From: Tricholomella constricta
Lineage: Eukaryota > Basidiomycota > Agaricomycetes > Agaricales > Lyophyllaceae
Direction of reading: 5' to 3'
Length of the DNA stretch: 64,000 nt
NCBI GenBank assembly: GCA_013368375.1
Contig: JAACJP010000040.1
Location: forward strand, 310,001-374,000
Below are positions 42,876 to 53,686 of this stretch, piece by piece. Below the pieces are notes generated by a model that searched no databases, had not been told where the DNA came from, and saw only the letters and a list, made by a program, of their open reading frames with translations. A program made the translations under genes and the position numbers. Numbering within the stretch: position 1 is the first letter of the stretch; each line of letters opens with the position of its first letter.

Positions 42876-43211
42876 CGAGTAACTACTTGAGGGCCGGCTC
42901 TCTGGGGTGTATGGTACGTAAATGATAACGGATGGGCAGCGGCGCGTGTATGTACACGTTCCCGACGCTGTCCGATCCTCGTGGCTCAGGGTGCAGGCGC
43001 ACGAGGTCGGGTGACCGACGTCGGGATGTCGGGAATCGGGATCGGGCGCGCGCTGGAAGGGGAAGTAACGACAGGAAGTTATAAGTATGTACACCGATGC
43101 TTGGGGCGGAGCGTCGGGGTCGGGATCGCGATCATCTGGGGAGCGGTCGGTCACGTGCTCGTCCGAGGAATCGGATGGTCACGTGATCACCAAACAGGTG
43201 TTCCCCTAACA
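42715..43211 (-). repeat. G2 5' LTR
   Basis: Intact 497-bp LTR. It matches the G1 LTR moderately over its first ~430 bp but is largely unrelated over the following ~60-70 bp (43125-43199), which contain two CACGTG sites. It ends GTTCCCCTAACA and is followed by the GAGCT duplication (43212-43216). Confidence 0.93.
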
Positions 43212-43558
43212 GAGCTACAACTTTGAGAGGGTGGTCGAAAGACTCGGCGTGGCCCCACCCTATCGGCCGTCAGTACTTGGTTACTTACGTTGTCAGATTA
43301 CCTGCGCTTTGCGATAAAGAGTCAGTAAATTCATCGTTCAACGTTGCGGAAAGCATGCTATTTTGTTTTCTGCACGGACACAGTCCGACTTTAGTGGCTC
43401 CTGAAGCCACGCCCCGATGAGGGAATTCGATTCGTGATGGAAGGAAAAAAGTTATAGATTGGGGGGAGGACGCCATACTGGCAGTCCCCTTAATGCATAA
43501 TCTAGGTACTTTGACGCTAGGGTGGATAGTGGTGATGGGTTTGTGGCGAGGGTATAGT

Positions 43559-44693
43559 CTACGCAACGTAGGTCCAACCTTCGTTTGCGTTATGAGAACC
43601 TCTTCCTTGACCTCGTCCCCGACCTCGGCCGCGGCCGCGGCCTCGTTGGTCTGAGCCTTCTCCTCCTTGTCCCGCCATCGCTTCCAGACGTTTCTTGTGA
43701 CGTTCGTTGTTGTCTGGTAGAGGACCAAGCCATTCAGGGACTTTGGGGAAGGGGCAGGCGTGCGCAGGGTGTGTATTTGATTTACACCAGGAGCATTCGA
43801 CCGTTCGCTTCTCGGTGAGGAGTTGGTGGAAGCCTAGCCAGTAGGGGATGTTGCGGACAATGTTAAGGTAGTCGGCGTGGAGTTTATGGTCGTCTGTGAG
43901 TGGTTTGCCCGTAAGTTGCCAGATAGGGGCTTTGCGGCCGTTGATATCGTCGGTGTCGATATATCGGAGGTCAAAGGAGTTTGTCGCCGATACGACTCGT
44001 TCGTTGACTGAGCCAGTGCCCCAGAGGCTACTGGCAGAGGTTAGTCGGATAACGATGGTGCGGAAACGGGGGTTGTGCCAGAGTGTGGACTTAATACGGC
44101 CCAGGGCTTGGATCCCCTTCCTCGACAGCGTCCCCCGAGATGTTCATGATGACCCAGGAGTGGGCATTCTTATCGAAGGGGAGTGCGTGGAAGGCAAGTT
44201 CCCGGGAGATGGCAAAGGTCTGTTGCCAGAGAAGGAATTCCCTAAGTTTAGAGGAGGCTCCGACGAGGACCATGGTCCACGGTTTCTCGAAATCGCGCCT
44301 TTGGTTTGGGCGGCTTCTGGCTACGGGCCATGAGATGGAGAGTTTCTGTTGCTCGTCGCCTATTCCTAGGGTGCGGAGGAAGGTTACGATATCGGTGTTT
44401 ACGTAGGGGTGGTCCCGGAAAAAGCGGTTGCCCGCACCGAAGGGGACAATGGCGATGTAGCTGTCGGGGTTCTTCTCGACCTCCTCAGAGATGGTGAGAT
44501 GGAGGTTGGTTAAGAGTGTGGTCATGGGGATGACGCTACGAGGGAGCGCAGCCCGGGTGAAGGCTTTGGCTGCAGGGGAGGGGGTGTGGGGCAGAGTACC
44601 CTGGCACGATTGTTGGATGGCGGGGTTTTCCTCACTGAGTGTGGGTAGATCCGTCATATCGAAGGGGTTGGGGAAGATGAAGGTGTCTGCCAT
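43559..44693 (-). pseudogene. LINE ORF1, gag-like protein with a frameshift
   Basis: ATG at 44693 (MADTFIFPNPFDMTDLPTL). The frame is open to about 44114, where one extra G (GAAGGGGATCC context) shifts it to a stop at 44091. In the other frame the protein continues as IQALGRIKSTLWHNPRFRT to TAG at 43559. The distal part has a CX2CX4HX4C knuckle (CSWCKSNTHPAHAC) and an RG-repeat tail, both suited to RNA binding. Such proteins package LINE RNA into the ribonucleoprotein. The single indel suggests fairly recent inactivation. Confidence 0.8.
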
Positions 44694-45619
44694 CTTACGG
44701 CATGGTTCCGGTCGTTTCGGGCGGGAGTCGAGATCGTCGATTGTCTCTTCTTCCTGTTCCTGTAGCTCTCCTTCCTCGGCTCTCGAGGCCTTTGTTCGGA
44801 AAGTAATTAGCTATGGTCGTGGTGGGGTGTGGGTGGGACTTGCCTCGTGGTCTGTCCTGGTTACTTGGGGTGCTCTGTCCTCCTTTCGTGAGCGCTTCGC
44901 GGGTCGAAGTGAGTCGATGTTCCCGTTATCTATGGGGGGACTGGGGGGGACAGCTGGGTTTGGAGTGATGCTTGTGTGGGGCATACTGACGCGATGTAGC
45001 GGTACTTTAAGTAGGCTGGTCTTTATCTGGTATTTGAACAAAGGGGGGTGGTTGCCTCGAGGCTGGTGGCATAGCCCTTTGTCTTTGTCTGGGGTGTGGG
45101 AGTCAAGTGGCTCATGGTGGCTGCGGGGCAGGTGTTTGGGCTGAGTGGGTAGGCCGCAGAGGTGGCAAGGTGTATGCGGGCGAGGTCTCTCGGGAGGGCG
45201 ATGTGCTGGTCATTGCCGTTGAGAGTTTACTCTACTGTTTGTCTGAGGCACGTGGAATTTCGGCCTGGTTTTCCGTGTAACCGGTTTTACTTCTGGGAGG
45301 ACTCGTACTCATCATTGGTTGGGCTACGGGTGTTCATCGTAGCTATGGGATGAGGAATACTAGTCTCGTATTTGTCTCGTATTTTTATATGTGCCTACTC
45401 GCTGTTTAGGAGTGGTCGAGTCCGCCCCATAGTCATTACGACTGATGGGGCGTCGATGAGCCACCTGGGTGGTTCTGCATCGAGCTCACGGAATGCGAGC
45501 TGGTTTTCCCCCCCATCGAAGTGAGGGAACGTCTTTTGGCTTCCCCCAGAGGGTACTGGTCCCTTGAGCCACGAAGAGGCAAGACGCTGGATCACCATGA
45601 TGGTGGTCCTTGTTCAAGG

Positions 45620-45635
45620 GGCCAGGATGTTCCTC
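45620..45635. repeat. Right 16-bp target-site duplication of the LINE nest
   Basis: GGCCAGGATGTTCCTC, identical to 18718-18733. It continues into ATGTGGTGACCAAGTAAC, which corresponds to the 3' flank of the second F-box copy at 47776 onward. Confidence 0.93.
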
Positions 45636-46360
45636 ATGTGGTGACCAAGTAACAAAGATGAGTGACAATGTGTATATACACTAAAACCTGTAAAGGAATG
45701 CACTGCACACCCACTCTTATTATCACTTATGACGCTTATCCCCTTACTTTACAGCTTTTCTAGCTCATAAAGCAGTCAATAGCAAGACTGCAGGCTCTGA
45801 TTCCAGTACATTTGCCTCCTGGATATGCCCTTGAGAGGTTACAGGTGTGCTAGGCTGTTTTCCTGCTCATATGTACACTTTAGGGATTGTTACCTGTCTT
45901 CAATCATAGTAGAGGAGCACCCCTTCTAAAACAAAATTAATTTCAGGTGCTTTCAAGCCCGTCCTCCTAAGTAAACCCAGGAGGTGTCGCGCAGCGACGA
46001 ATCTTTTTTCAATGTACCTACAGAGCGCGCCGCGCGGGCAGGAGGCTGTCGCGCAGGCGCGTTAAATCACGTGACCGGTGATATCGCACAAGCGCCGGCC
46101 AACTTTTTCCCATACGCCAAAGCATTGTAAATTCCGCACTCTTTCACGTTGTTGTTCTTGACTTGCACTTGTAGTTTGTTTTCTCGCGACCATATCACTC
46201 TCTCGTATATATCACATAGGACATTTGAAGGCATTCTCTGTATTATTTGTCCCCACTCGAACTCACGCCTCGATTTCATTATCATGTCTGATTCTGGTAC
46301 GCCTTGATTCCATCGGTATTTTCGTGATCTTACTGTATCACGATAGTGTCGGATCCACTG
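45636..46360. other. Intergenic region: displaced 3' flank of F-box copy 1 and promoter of copy 2
   Basis: The left ~55 bases are the displaced 3' flank of the first F-box gene. The stretch 45970-46070 is GC-rich with two GTCGCGCAG repeats and a CACGTG. The segment 46145-46330 resembles 17105-17290, so the promoter and 5' UTR were duplicated with the gene. No other gene was seen. Confidence 0.6.
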
Positions 46361-47707
46361 ATGACGGATCCAACAACGCAAACTCTAGGCGTAGATGTGT
46401 ACGAGACCCACCAGGAGTGCTTCAAATGGGACCAAATTCCATTCGATATACGGGAGGAGGTGTTCTTCCATTGCCTACCTTCAGATGACTTCATCCAACC
46501 TTCTGCATTCACTGCACCGCTGTTGCTTTGTCAAGTAGACAGAGCTTGGAGGGAGATTGCCATGTCAATGCCGAAACTGTGGTCCATGCTGTCTGTCAAG
46601 ATAGGGAGGAGGGGGTGTATCCCACACACATCCCTTATCACAGCATGGCTTTCAAGAGCGGGGCCTCATCCACTCTCCATATCCTTGACATTGGACAGAA
46701 GGCCCGGGCCTGCTGCGTTTACCAACGTGGACACTGCACTCCGCTCATTATTGCCTTTCTTTGCAACCTGGAAACACATTAATATCCAGGTCGGACCGTT
46801 CCTCAACCTCGACACCTTCAATCAGCTGCCCGACACGTTTGCAACTGCACCTCACCTCGATGGCTTGGGAATATTTCTCCCTGGATCATATAAAGAGGCT
46901 GCGAATGGCCTGACTCGGCTCTTTCACCGTGCACATCGCCTTCGTAAATTGCAGTTGTGCGCTGAGGTCTCTGGAAGTTACATACCCGAACTCAAGGTCC
47001 CTTTTGGGGACTTAACCTGCTTATCGCTTTTGTCCAGCGTCTTCTCCATAGACAACTGCTGCGCAGTCCTGGAACAGTGCCCAAATCTGGTCCAGCTTCA
47101 GCTTTATCAGTTGGAGGGGAACTTTGAGCACGTGCGAAGTGGACCGCCAATAGTCCTCCAACATCTAGAGACTTTCAGCATGGCGACCACGACTCAGCAT
47201 CTGAACATCTTCTTTGATACCTTCACATTCCCACTATTGGTCAATCTCTGTTGCCACTGCCACTATCCATTCCCAACGCAGAGCTATTTAAACCTCCTCA
47301 ATCGCTCAGCTTGCGTCGTATCCAAACTGCTTTTGACCACGGATCTCACACAGCACGATCTCTTGAAATGCCTCCAGGCGTGTCCGTCCCTCTTGATATT
47401 GTCTCTAAAAACCACCAACGGCCCATATGTCACCGACCGCGTGCTGGAGAGACTGACATTCGGGAATTTAGATCCTCCTCTTTGTTCAAGACTTGAAAGT
47501 ATCACATTTGGCCCAGGCTCTATCTTCTCCTCCGACGGAAAGCTCGCGAATATGATCGAATCCAGATTTTTTGCTGGTGATTCGCGGCCAAGGCAGATTT
47601 TGAAGCTTTTGGTGGCTGTCGAGCGGGGTCACACCCAAGATATATCGCGCTTTAGAGAGCTGAAAAGGCTGGGACTGGACATATCGTCAGAGGACGTGGA
47701 GTTTTAA
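46361..47707 (+). CDS. F-box protein, copy 2 of a duplicated pair
   Basis: A single exon of 448 aa, closely similar to the gene at 17,305 throughout, with the same F-box-like segment (QIPFDIREEVFFHCLPSDDF) and LRR-like body. Differences are mostly substitutions plus a few small deletions (for example one residue lost in the METFSMATTTQHLN region). ATG at 46361 gives MTDPTTQTLG; the upstream start-like codon at 46346 is GTG. Both promoters and 3' flanks are included in the duplication. Before the LINE inserted, the two genes were adjacent tandem copies. SCF substrate unknown. Confidence 0.8.
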   Translation: MTDPTTQTLGVDVYETHQECFKWDQIPFDIREEVFFHCLPSDDFIQPSAFTAPLLLCQVDRAWREIAMSMPKLWSMLSVKIGRRGCIPHTSLITAWLSRAGPHPLSISLTLDRRPGPAAFTNVDTALRSLLPFFATWKHINIQVGPFLNLDTFNQLPDTFATAPHLDGLGIFLPGSYKEAANGLTRLFHRAHRLRKLQLCAEVSGSYIPELKVPFGDLTCLSLLSSVFSIDNCCAVLEQCPNLVQLQLYQLEGNFEHVRSGPPIVLQHLETFSMATTTQHLNIFFDTFTFPLLVNLCCHCHYPFPTQSYLNLLNRSACVVSKLLLTTDLTQHDLLKCLQACPSLLILSLKTTNGPYVTDRVLERLTFGNLDPPLCSRLESITFGPGSIFSSDGKLANMIESRFFAGDSRPRQILKLLVAVERGHTQDISRFRELKRLGLDISSEDVEF

Positions 47708-48008
47708 GGTGCAACATTTTCTTCTTGTGTTGTTTCGCGATCAGTTCACAAATTCCGAATGGCCAGAGGGTTCCTCATGTGATAACCAAGTAACGAAGAC
47801 GAGTGACAACATATATGTACACTAAAAATGGTCGACGTGCGAGAAGAAAAAAAGAGAGCGGAAAGCTGCAACGCTCCGTCTTTCCAGGCTGCAATTGGTA
47901 AATGGGCGTGCTAAATTATACAGGACAGGGAGCGTCATGATGGGTTATTGAGATATGCGTGCTATGTGTATTTTGGCCGGCGTGGAAAGAAATATTAAAG
48001 GGTCGAAA
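47708..48008. other. Convergent intergenic region with paralogous empty LINE site
   Basis: The segment 47761-47782 (GGCCAGAGGGTTCCTCATGTGA) aligns with the LINE target but has no insert. It shows the pre-insertion structure of the locus. No gene here. Confidence 0.65.
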
Positions 48009-50541
48009 TTATGAAACGGGCACTGTCAGCCGTGTTTGCACAGTAGGGAATGCGGACGACATTGGAGAAACTTGTGGTTGGTTGGCGTCCTCGGATGCCG
48101 AATGGAGATGGGTTGGAATACTGCTGTTTGGTGTCGGTGGCACATTTCCAGGTTGACCAACTTTACCGATGAACCACGACTACGAGAACATTAGACCTGA
48201 AAACGATGAACAAATATTGAAAGGCAGACGCACGGGGACCCAACCACGATCTCCACCGTCCTCCTTTACAGCCTGTGGAATGAAGATATAGTGACGTGGT
48301 GTTGCTGGTAGAGGAAAGAGCTGACGCACATATGACCAGTGATTGTAACGCTTGAATACCCTCAAAGCGTCATCTTTCACCAAATCCAGCTCCTCGTCTC
48401 CTTTCTTCGTGTAATCCATCAATGCAATACCAGGGAAACTGGTCGAGATGATGCTCAGTGGCAAGATTGGAGTCTTGGAGATGGGTGTTTCTGGTGGCGA
48501 TCCTGACGTCGAGCCACCTTTCGCCGCTGTAGCTTCCGCGATGGCAGATGCGACGGGAACGTTAGTCTCCAGCAGGCATCCAGCCGGCACCCAGCCCTGC
48601 TTGTCCGGTTCAACAATGCCAGAACCTGTGGGGTCGCGTTGGACTATCCACCACCCGCGGGCACGAGACACGATAACGAAGGTATCGCCCCTAGACATTC
48701 GCTGTATCAGCAACGCATGAGTGATAAATTCGCAAGAAACGTACACAACGACATCAAATTCATCATCCTGCTCTGCCATGTAGGGGTATATGGCCACTGC
48801 ATAGGATACTGAATTCGTAGATACTGGGACCTCCCTTGCACTCGTACTGGCGCTGGCAAGGGGTTGTTCTGCCGGGTCAGGCGTCCTCACCTTTTCTGTG
48901 TAATTCTCAGAAGACGAAGCCGCAATTGTGGTTCCCGTCATATTCGTCGCAGTCGAAGCTGCCGACACGGTGGAGGATGTAGAAGCAGTCGACGAGCGTG
49001 TCGCCTGCGTACTCGCAGACCCAAGCGGTTGTGTTACGTCGTCCCCTCTTCCGGTCGCGTCTACTGCAGGGGATAAGATGCTGGGTTCTGGCCATCCGGG
49101 TTGTGGGCTGAGAGAAGACGCCAAAGGAGTGGGGTGGGACAGATCTTGCACTTCCAATCGTGGAGGCCGATGTATTGGCCTGGAAGTGGAGGGGGTTTTA
49201 GAATGACCATGCGTTGCGGACGTAACAGTTGAGTCGGTCGTCATTATAGATGAGGCCTTCCGGGCTGCATGCTTCTGTTGGGCGACGGCTATAGGTGACC
49301 GTATATCTTTGATGTGCTTGAGCATAAAAACAGGATTCTTCTTGGCATCCTTGAGCTTCTGGAAAAGAAGAAGAGGTTTTTCGTCGTAGGAGAGGCAGCG
49401 CTCTACGCGGTTCCCTTGTAATGACATTAAACAGCTAAGCAAAATCCAGATGCTCCATGGACCTACCCGTGGAACCATAGCAGATGAACATCGCATAATT
49501 TTGCCAGTTGTCATTATTGATGCGATACTTTTTGAGCGCGGCCGGAAGAACTTTCCATGTGGGATCGTCCAGAGTTACCTTGAAGCTCTTATTGAGGTTT
49601 TCTGAGCTTTCTTGTCGGAGTGGCTTCGATGGACCTGAAGCAGGATTGGCCGGTTCGGCAATGGAAACGGGCGGCGGCCGGTGCTTCTCAGAGGAAGAGG
49701 TTGATGTAAGTGAGTTGGGGCCTAGCTGCGAGGGTCCAGAATTGCGGCCTAACGGAGGAATATCGTGTTCCAGTTGTTGTGGTGAGGGATGCGGGGACTC
49801 CATTGCATGTTCGGGTTTGGTGGGTGACGTTTGCGGCTTGACAAACTGGGCCCATTTAAATGACGGCTGTCGATGAAGTGGACTAGACTCATCCTGCAAT
49901 AAAACGAGGTAAGAATCACTCCAAAAGTGAAAAATCAAAAACGTACGGATCGCGTGAGCGAATTCCGGATATTGTTTATTTCCTCCACAAGGGATTGCAT
50001 ACTGCCATTCAAATTGCGGTTTTCTTCCTCTAAAGTGTGCATCCTTTGGGCTGTATGGAATACGATGGTCACAAAAGAGTTGATGAAAGTTGGATTTGAA
50101 AGGTACCCTGTTCTTTAACCATGGAATAAAGCCCATCCAGTGATAGATTCTCCACGCGCTCGGAAACTTCGGCTGGCAGTAGAGTAAGATCAGTGCGCTT
50201 GGTCTTGCGGAGAGTACTTACATGGCGGCACGTAGTGATCCGAATCAATAGGAACATCGTGTGCGATTTTAACAAGGTACACGGCCTTAAGGATAGCCAA
50301 CCTCTGGCCTATTGTAGCAATTCCAATCGACTTGAGTCCATCCTGGTCGAGCAAACATAGCACATCTCCAGAGATGGCGTGTTCTGGATGCAAGATAAGA
50401 GGGTGATTTCGATAAGCATTAAAATGACGCCGAACCTCGTATTTGACTTTCGTACTGCGGATAACCAAGGCTGGTGAACCAGTGATGGACGTCTGTTTCA
50501 TCCCATTCCATGATATGGCGGTCTCCCGTGGACACATCCAT
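48009..50541 (-). CDS. STE50/UBC2-like MAPK-cascade adaptor (SAM-RA-SH3-SH3)
   Basis: Minus-strand multi-exon gene from ATG 50541 (MDVSTGDRHIMEWDETDV) to TAA 48009-48011. Domains in order: a SAM domain split by an intron (VHHWFTSLGYPQYESQIR, then GDVLCLLDQDGLKSIGI); a short coiled/linker segment; a Ser/Pro-rich region; a Ras-association domain (FKVTLDDPTWKVLPAALKKY, then CLSYDEKPLLLFQKLKD). After a Thr/Ser-rich linker come two SH3 domains: AVAIYPYMAEQDDEFDVVV with GWWIVQRD and GWVPAGCL, and GIALMDYTKKGDEELDLV with GWVPSWFIGKV. The last SH3 needs two small introns and a final exon at 48179-48009. Ste50/Ubc2 links Ras/Cdc42 to Ste11-type kinases in mating and filamentation. C-terminal SH3s are a basidiomycete trait. 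Confidence 0.88.
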
Positions 50542-50682
50542 GATGAGAGAAAGGAGAGGAAGACGAAGTGGCAAAGAGTTGGAAGTCACAACAATGCCCT
50601 ATCACGTGGCCAATTTACAACTGGCCGCCGTCAGTGGTCACCGGCACCTCGATCCCTGCTCGATCCTGTACGGCTGCGCTTG

Positions 50683-53600
50683 ATGGACGACCCATGGGCC
50701 AATGCATGGGGAGAGCCCGCTAAGCCTGCACAAGATCCCCCAAATACCTGGTCTCATGCCTCAAAGTCCTCAATTGGTGGTCTGGATGTCAATCCAGAAG
50801 CCGACATCGCCCTGCCCTCCTGGGCAACAGGAGCTGGCGTTCAGTGGTCCGAGCCCTCGCCTGATCAGACGACGTTATGGCACTCTAGCCTGCCCGCAAA
50901 AGACTGGGTATCATCGCCTTATGAACATCTGCCATTAGGAAAGCCCTCGTCTGATCCAATTCCTGAACCCGATCGTTCTCCGTCACCAGTTATCGCCGAA
51001 ACAGCCACTCCCTCACCAGTGTCTCTATCTGCGTCACCTGAACCTCTGGAATATATTCCGCCTGCAGACGATATAATTCAACCTAGCATCCGCTCGCCAA
51101 CCCCTACGTCGGCTCTTGCTTCGGCTCCGGGCAGTCCTGATGCATTTGGAACGTTTGAATCAGCTCTCGAGGTCGACGAAACAGACCTTGACCCATGGGC
51201 AAAATCTGTTGTTTCGCCTGACATTCCGGAGCAGGACGTGTGGGTTCCTTCGTGGGGAGCATCTGACCGTGAAATAGACGTTCAGGCAGTCGACAAACCG
51301 ATCGATGAATGGGAAGCAGCTAAGCAGCAAAAGGAGAGGCAGGACCAGCATGTTGTTCGTTTGTGCTGTATTTCTTGATGTTACAGTTTTTGACAATGTC
51401 TTAGCCACCTCACATCCTGGCCGCCATCCTCGACGAATTTCAAGCACTTTCAGGCGAGTTGTGGCCTCCTACCAACAACTCCCCCAGCGATGAGACGGTT
51501 GGCATTGGTGACCGACGAAGTGGTATGGACGGCGTCAAAGGGCTGTGAGTCTAGGCTGACATTTGAGGATTACAGTCGCTGATTCAGTGACCCATCTCGT
51601 TAGGGCGGCCACCGCAAATCGAATCATTCCTCAAGATTTGACGCTGCCGCAATATGTTCAATTTTCCAATACATTCGCAGCAAAACATACGGGGGAGTCT
51701 CTTCGACTTACGCGACACGTACCTATTACGCGGCTCAGTCCCTTCAATTTGTATCTGGCATCAAAAGGGTCAACTGCCTGGGAGACCTCTGTAAAATCAC
51801 GACCAGAAATCGCGAATGATGACTTTCTACCCCCGGGATGGCGAGTGGTGGAAAAGGGCAAGACAGAATCTTTGCCTGTTATCGATACGAAGAAGAAAGC
51901 GAGCGGCGGTATTCTGTCATTTTTCGGTCGTGGAGCTCCAGCAGCTTCCCCTGATAGCAGCTCTCGACGTTCCGAGTCGCCGAGTCGAACATCCATATCT
52001 ACTGGCAGCTCGGTTATCTCGAAGACTGGTATTTCTATATCAGTCACAGCAGGGTCCTCTCGGACAAGTGTTGACAGCGTCAAGTCTTTACCAGTACGAT
52101 CATCTACACCAGGGCCTCTCGAATCATCATCGTCAACTGGAGCTATTGCATCGGATTTTGCAACTGCACCTGCACCTCCTGTGCAGCCGCCTAACTCCTC
52201 TCCCGACGTGTTTGAACCCGTCCAGACGCCATCCGCTGTCTCTCGGTTCTTCACCCGTTTCTCACGCTCTAAAACCACGGGATCGAGCTCCCGTAATTCT
52301 CTTGCTCTTTCAACAGACGATCTCGAATTCCTCTCCGATATAGTTCCAAGCGCGAACGATGAAGCAGACGAGGCTTCCCAGCTTCAAGAGCTCTCGTCCA
52401 TGATCAGCTCCTCCCCACTACCCACCATATTACCTCCACCTCTAGCTCCTCCACCAAGAGCACCCGCGCCCCCACCCAGAGCCTTGCCTGGGACCTTGCC
52501 AACCCCTTCAGAGCGGCTTCCACCTCCCTCAAGCACTCATGATGACCTTTTATCCCTGTTCAGCTCTACACCAAGCCCAAGTGTACCTCGAAGTCAGCCT
52601 GCTTCCACCCCATTATCTCTGTCATCCACCCAGATGACAACAAGCTCAGCAACTACTGCTCTGCCCCCGCCAACCCAACAATTGTTGAAGGTAGAACGCG
52701 AAGCCACCGGCTCTTCATCCTCCTCAAGCGGTGTAGGACGTCCATCGTCTCCATTCGACTTTTCGATGCAATCTACGTCGAAACCCAATGCTTTGCTCCC
52801 GGTCAGGCGAACACCAGTGGCTATCATGTCCACCGGATCAGCTGCCAGCAGCAGTTCCACTTCCAATGTTCCGCTCCCTCCTCCCCCAATTCTTCCACCG
52901 CCACCTATATCAAAGCCAACGCCTTCAGAACCCTCATCACGCTATCGAACTGAGAGCATAGTTAACGATGGCTCCGATTTCACCGACATCGACTCTTCTC
53001 AACCACCTCAGCCATCCTTGCCCTCCGATACGAGCATGTCATCCATCTTCTCCGCCAAGAGTTTCTTCTCTGATTCGTCAATCAATCCGAACACGAACAA
53101 CGATTTTTTCGATGACTTCGACGATTTTGTTTCTTCCCCAATCCGTGACCCTTCTCCCCCACGTCCACCATCTAAACCCGCAGCATTTGGACACAAACCA
53201 ATAACACAACAAGCACAGAATCTGCCACAACTTCCACTGAAGCATCCACCACAGCCTCCTCGCAGAACCTCACGGGCAGCTGACCAACAACGTACAATGA
53301 GCTTAGTGGTTGACGCGGCCGCCCGCCCGGGGGTTTGGCCAGCACCTCCGTCCTCGATTCCAGAAGTCATTCCACCTCCTGACGCTCTTCAGCCGGAGTC
53401 AAACATAGACGGTTCCATCAATCAGCTCTTGCAAGGATCACTTGGGCTATCTACTTCAGCGCAATTACAATCGCAATCGCCCTTCCCGTTTTCCCTCCCT
53501 CCGCCCCCCGGCTTCTCCTCTGCGCGTACTTTGATGACATCGTCCCCTCCCCCGCCCCAGCTGCGTGCATCACCGGGACGTCCGCAGCCCCCCCTGTATC

Positions 53601-53686
53601 TACCGAAGAAAATAGCTCCCACACCTTCGCCTGGGACATCAGGAGGGCTGTCGGCGCAAGATCTGTCGTTCTTCGAAGGGCTTTAG
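50683..53686 (+). CDS. Large Ser/Pro-rich protein of unknown function
   Basis: Exon 1 runs from ATG 50683 (MDDPWANAWGEP) to about 51351. A short exon at ~51403-51544 (ILAAILDEFQALSGELWPP) and a long exon from ~51580 to 53686 follow. The total is about 950-980 aa. The only compact region is near the exon 2-3 border: VRAATANRIIPQDLTLPQYV, then GESLRLTRHVPITRLSPFN and LPPGWRVVEKG. Everything else is disordered, with polyproline runs that could bind SH3 or WW domains. It has several tryptophan-acidic motifs (DDPWANAW, LDPWAKS) and an invariant-looking end DLSFFEGL. The DPW-type motifs are reminiscent of clathrin/AP accessory proteins, but this is a weak inference. The junction between exons 2 and 3 was not resolved. 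Confidence 0.7.

Larger units (their letters stand above)
30851..43211 (-). mobile_element. Chromodomain Ty3/gypsy element G2, carrying a nested Ngaro element
   Basis: G2 is a minus-strand LTR element whose own length is about 6.4 kb after removing the Ngaro insert at 31336-37329. The LTRs are 497 bp, begin TGTTAG, end CTAACA and are flanked by GAGCT. By eye, one difference separates the two LTRs (a CpG transition), so it is young. Gag (404 codons) and pol (1,339 codons) are both open. Its coding region is nearly identical to G1, but its LTRs are clearly diverged from those of G1. Confidence 0.94.
18734..45619 (-). mobile_element. Tad1-like LINE, interrupted by nested retroelements
   Basis: This is a non-LTR retrotransposon on the minus strand. 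Its 3' poly-A tail appears as 27 T residues at 18734-18760, and its 5' end abuts the right target duplication at 45620. LINE-derived pieces are 18734-23152, 29508-30850 and 43212-45619, about 8.2 kb after removing inserts. Order from 5' to 3': leader of ~926 bp (44694-45619, no gene seen), ORF1 (gag-like), then ORF2 with apurinic-type endonuclease, reverse transcriptase, RNase H and a C-terminal CCHC. This order matches the fungal Tad1 clade. ORF1 has a one-base frameshift and ORF2 a TGA stop, so this copy is no longer autonomous. Confidence 0.9.

Noticed and set aside
44491..45144. 217-codon plus-strand open frame across the LINE leader and ORF1 start
   Set aside because: Opposite to LINE orientation, Gly/Trp/Ser-biased, unlike any protein I know.
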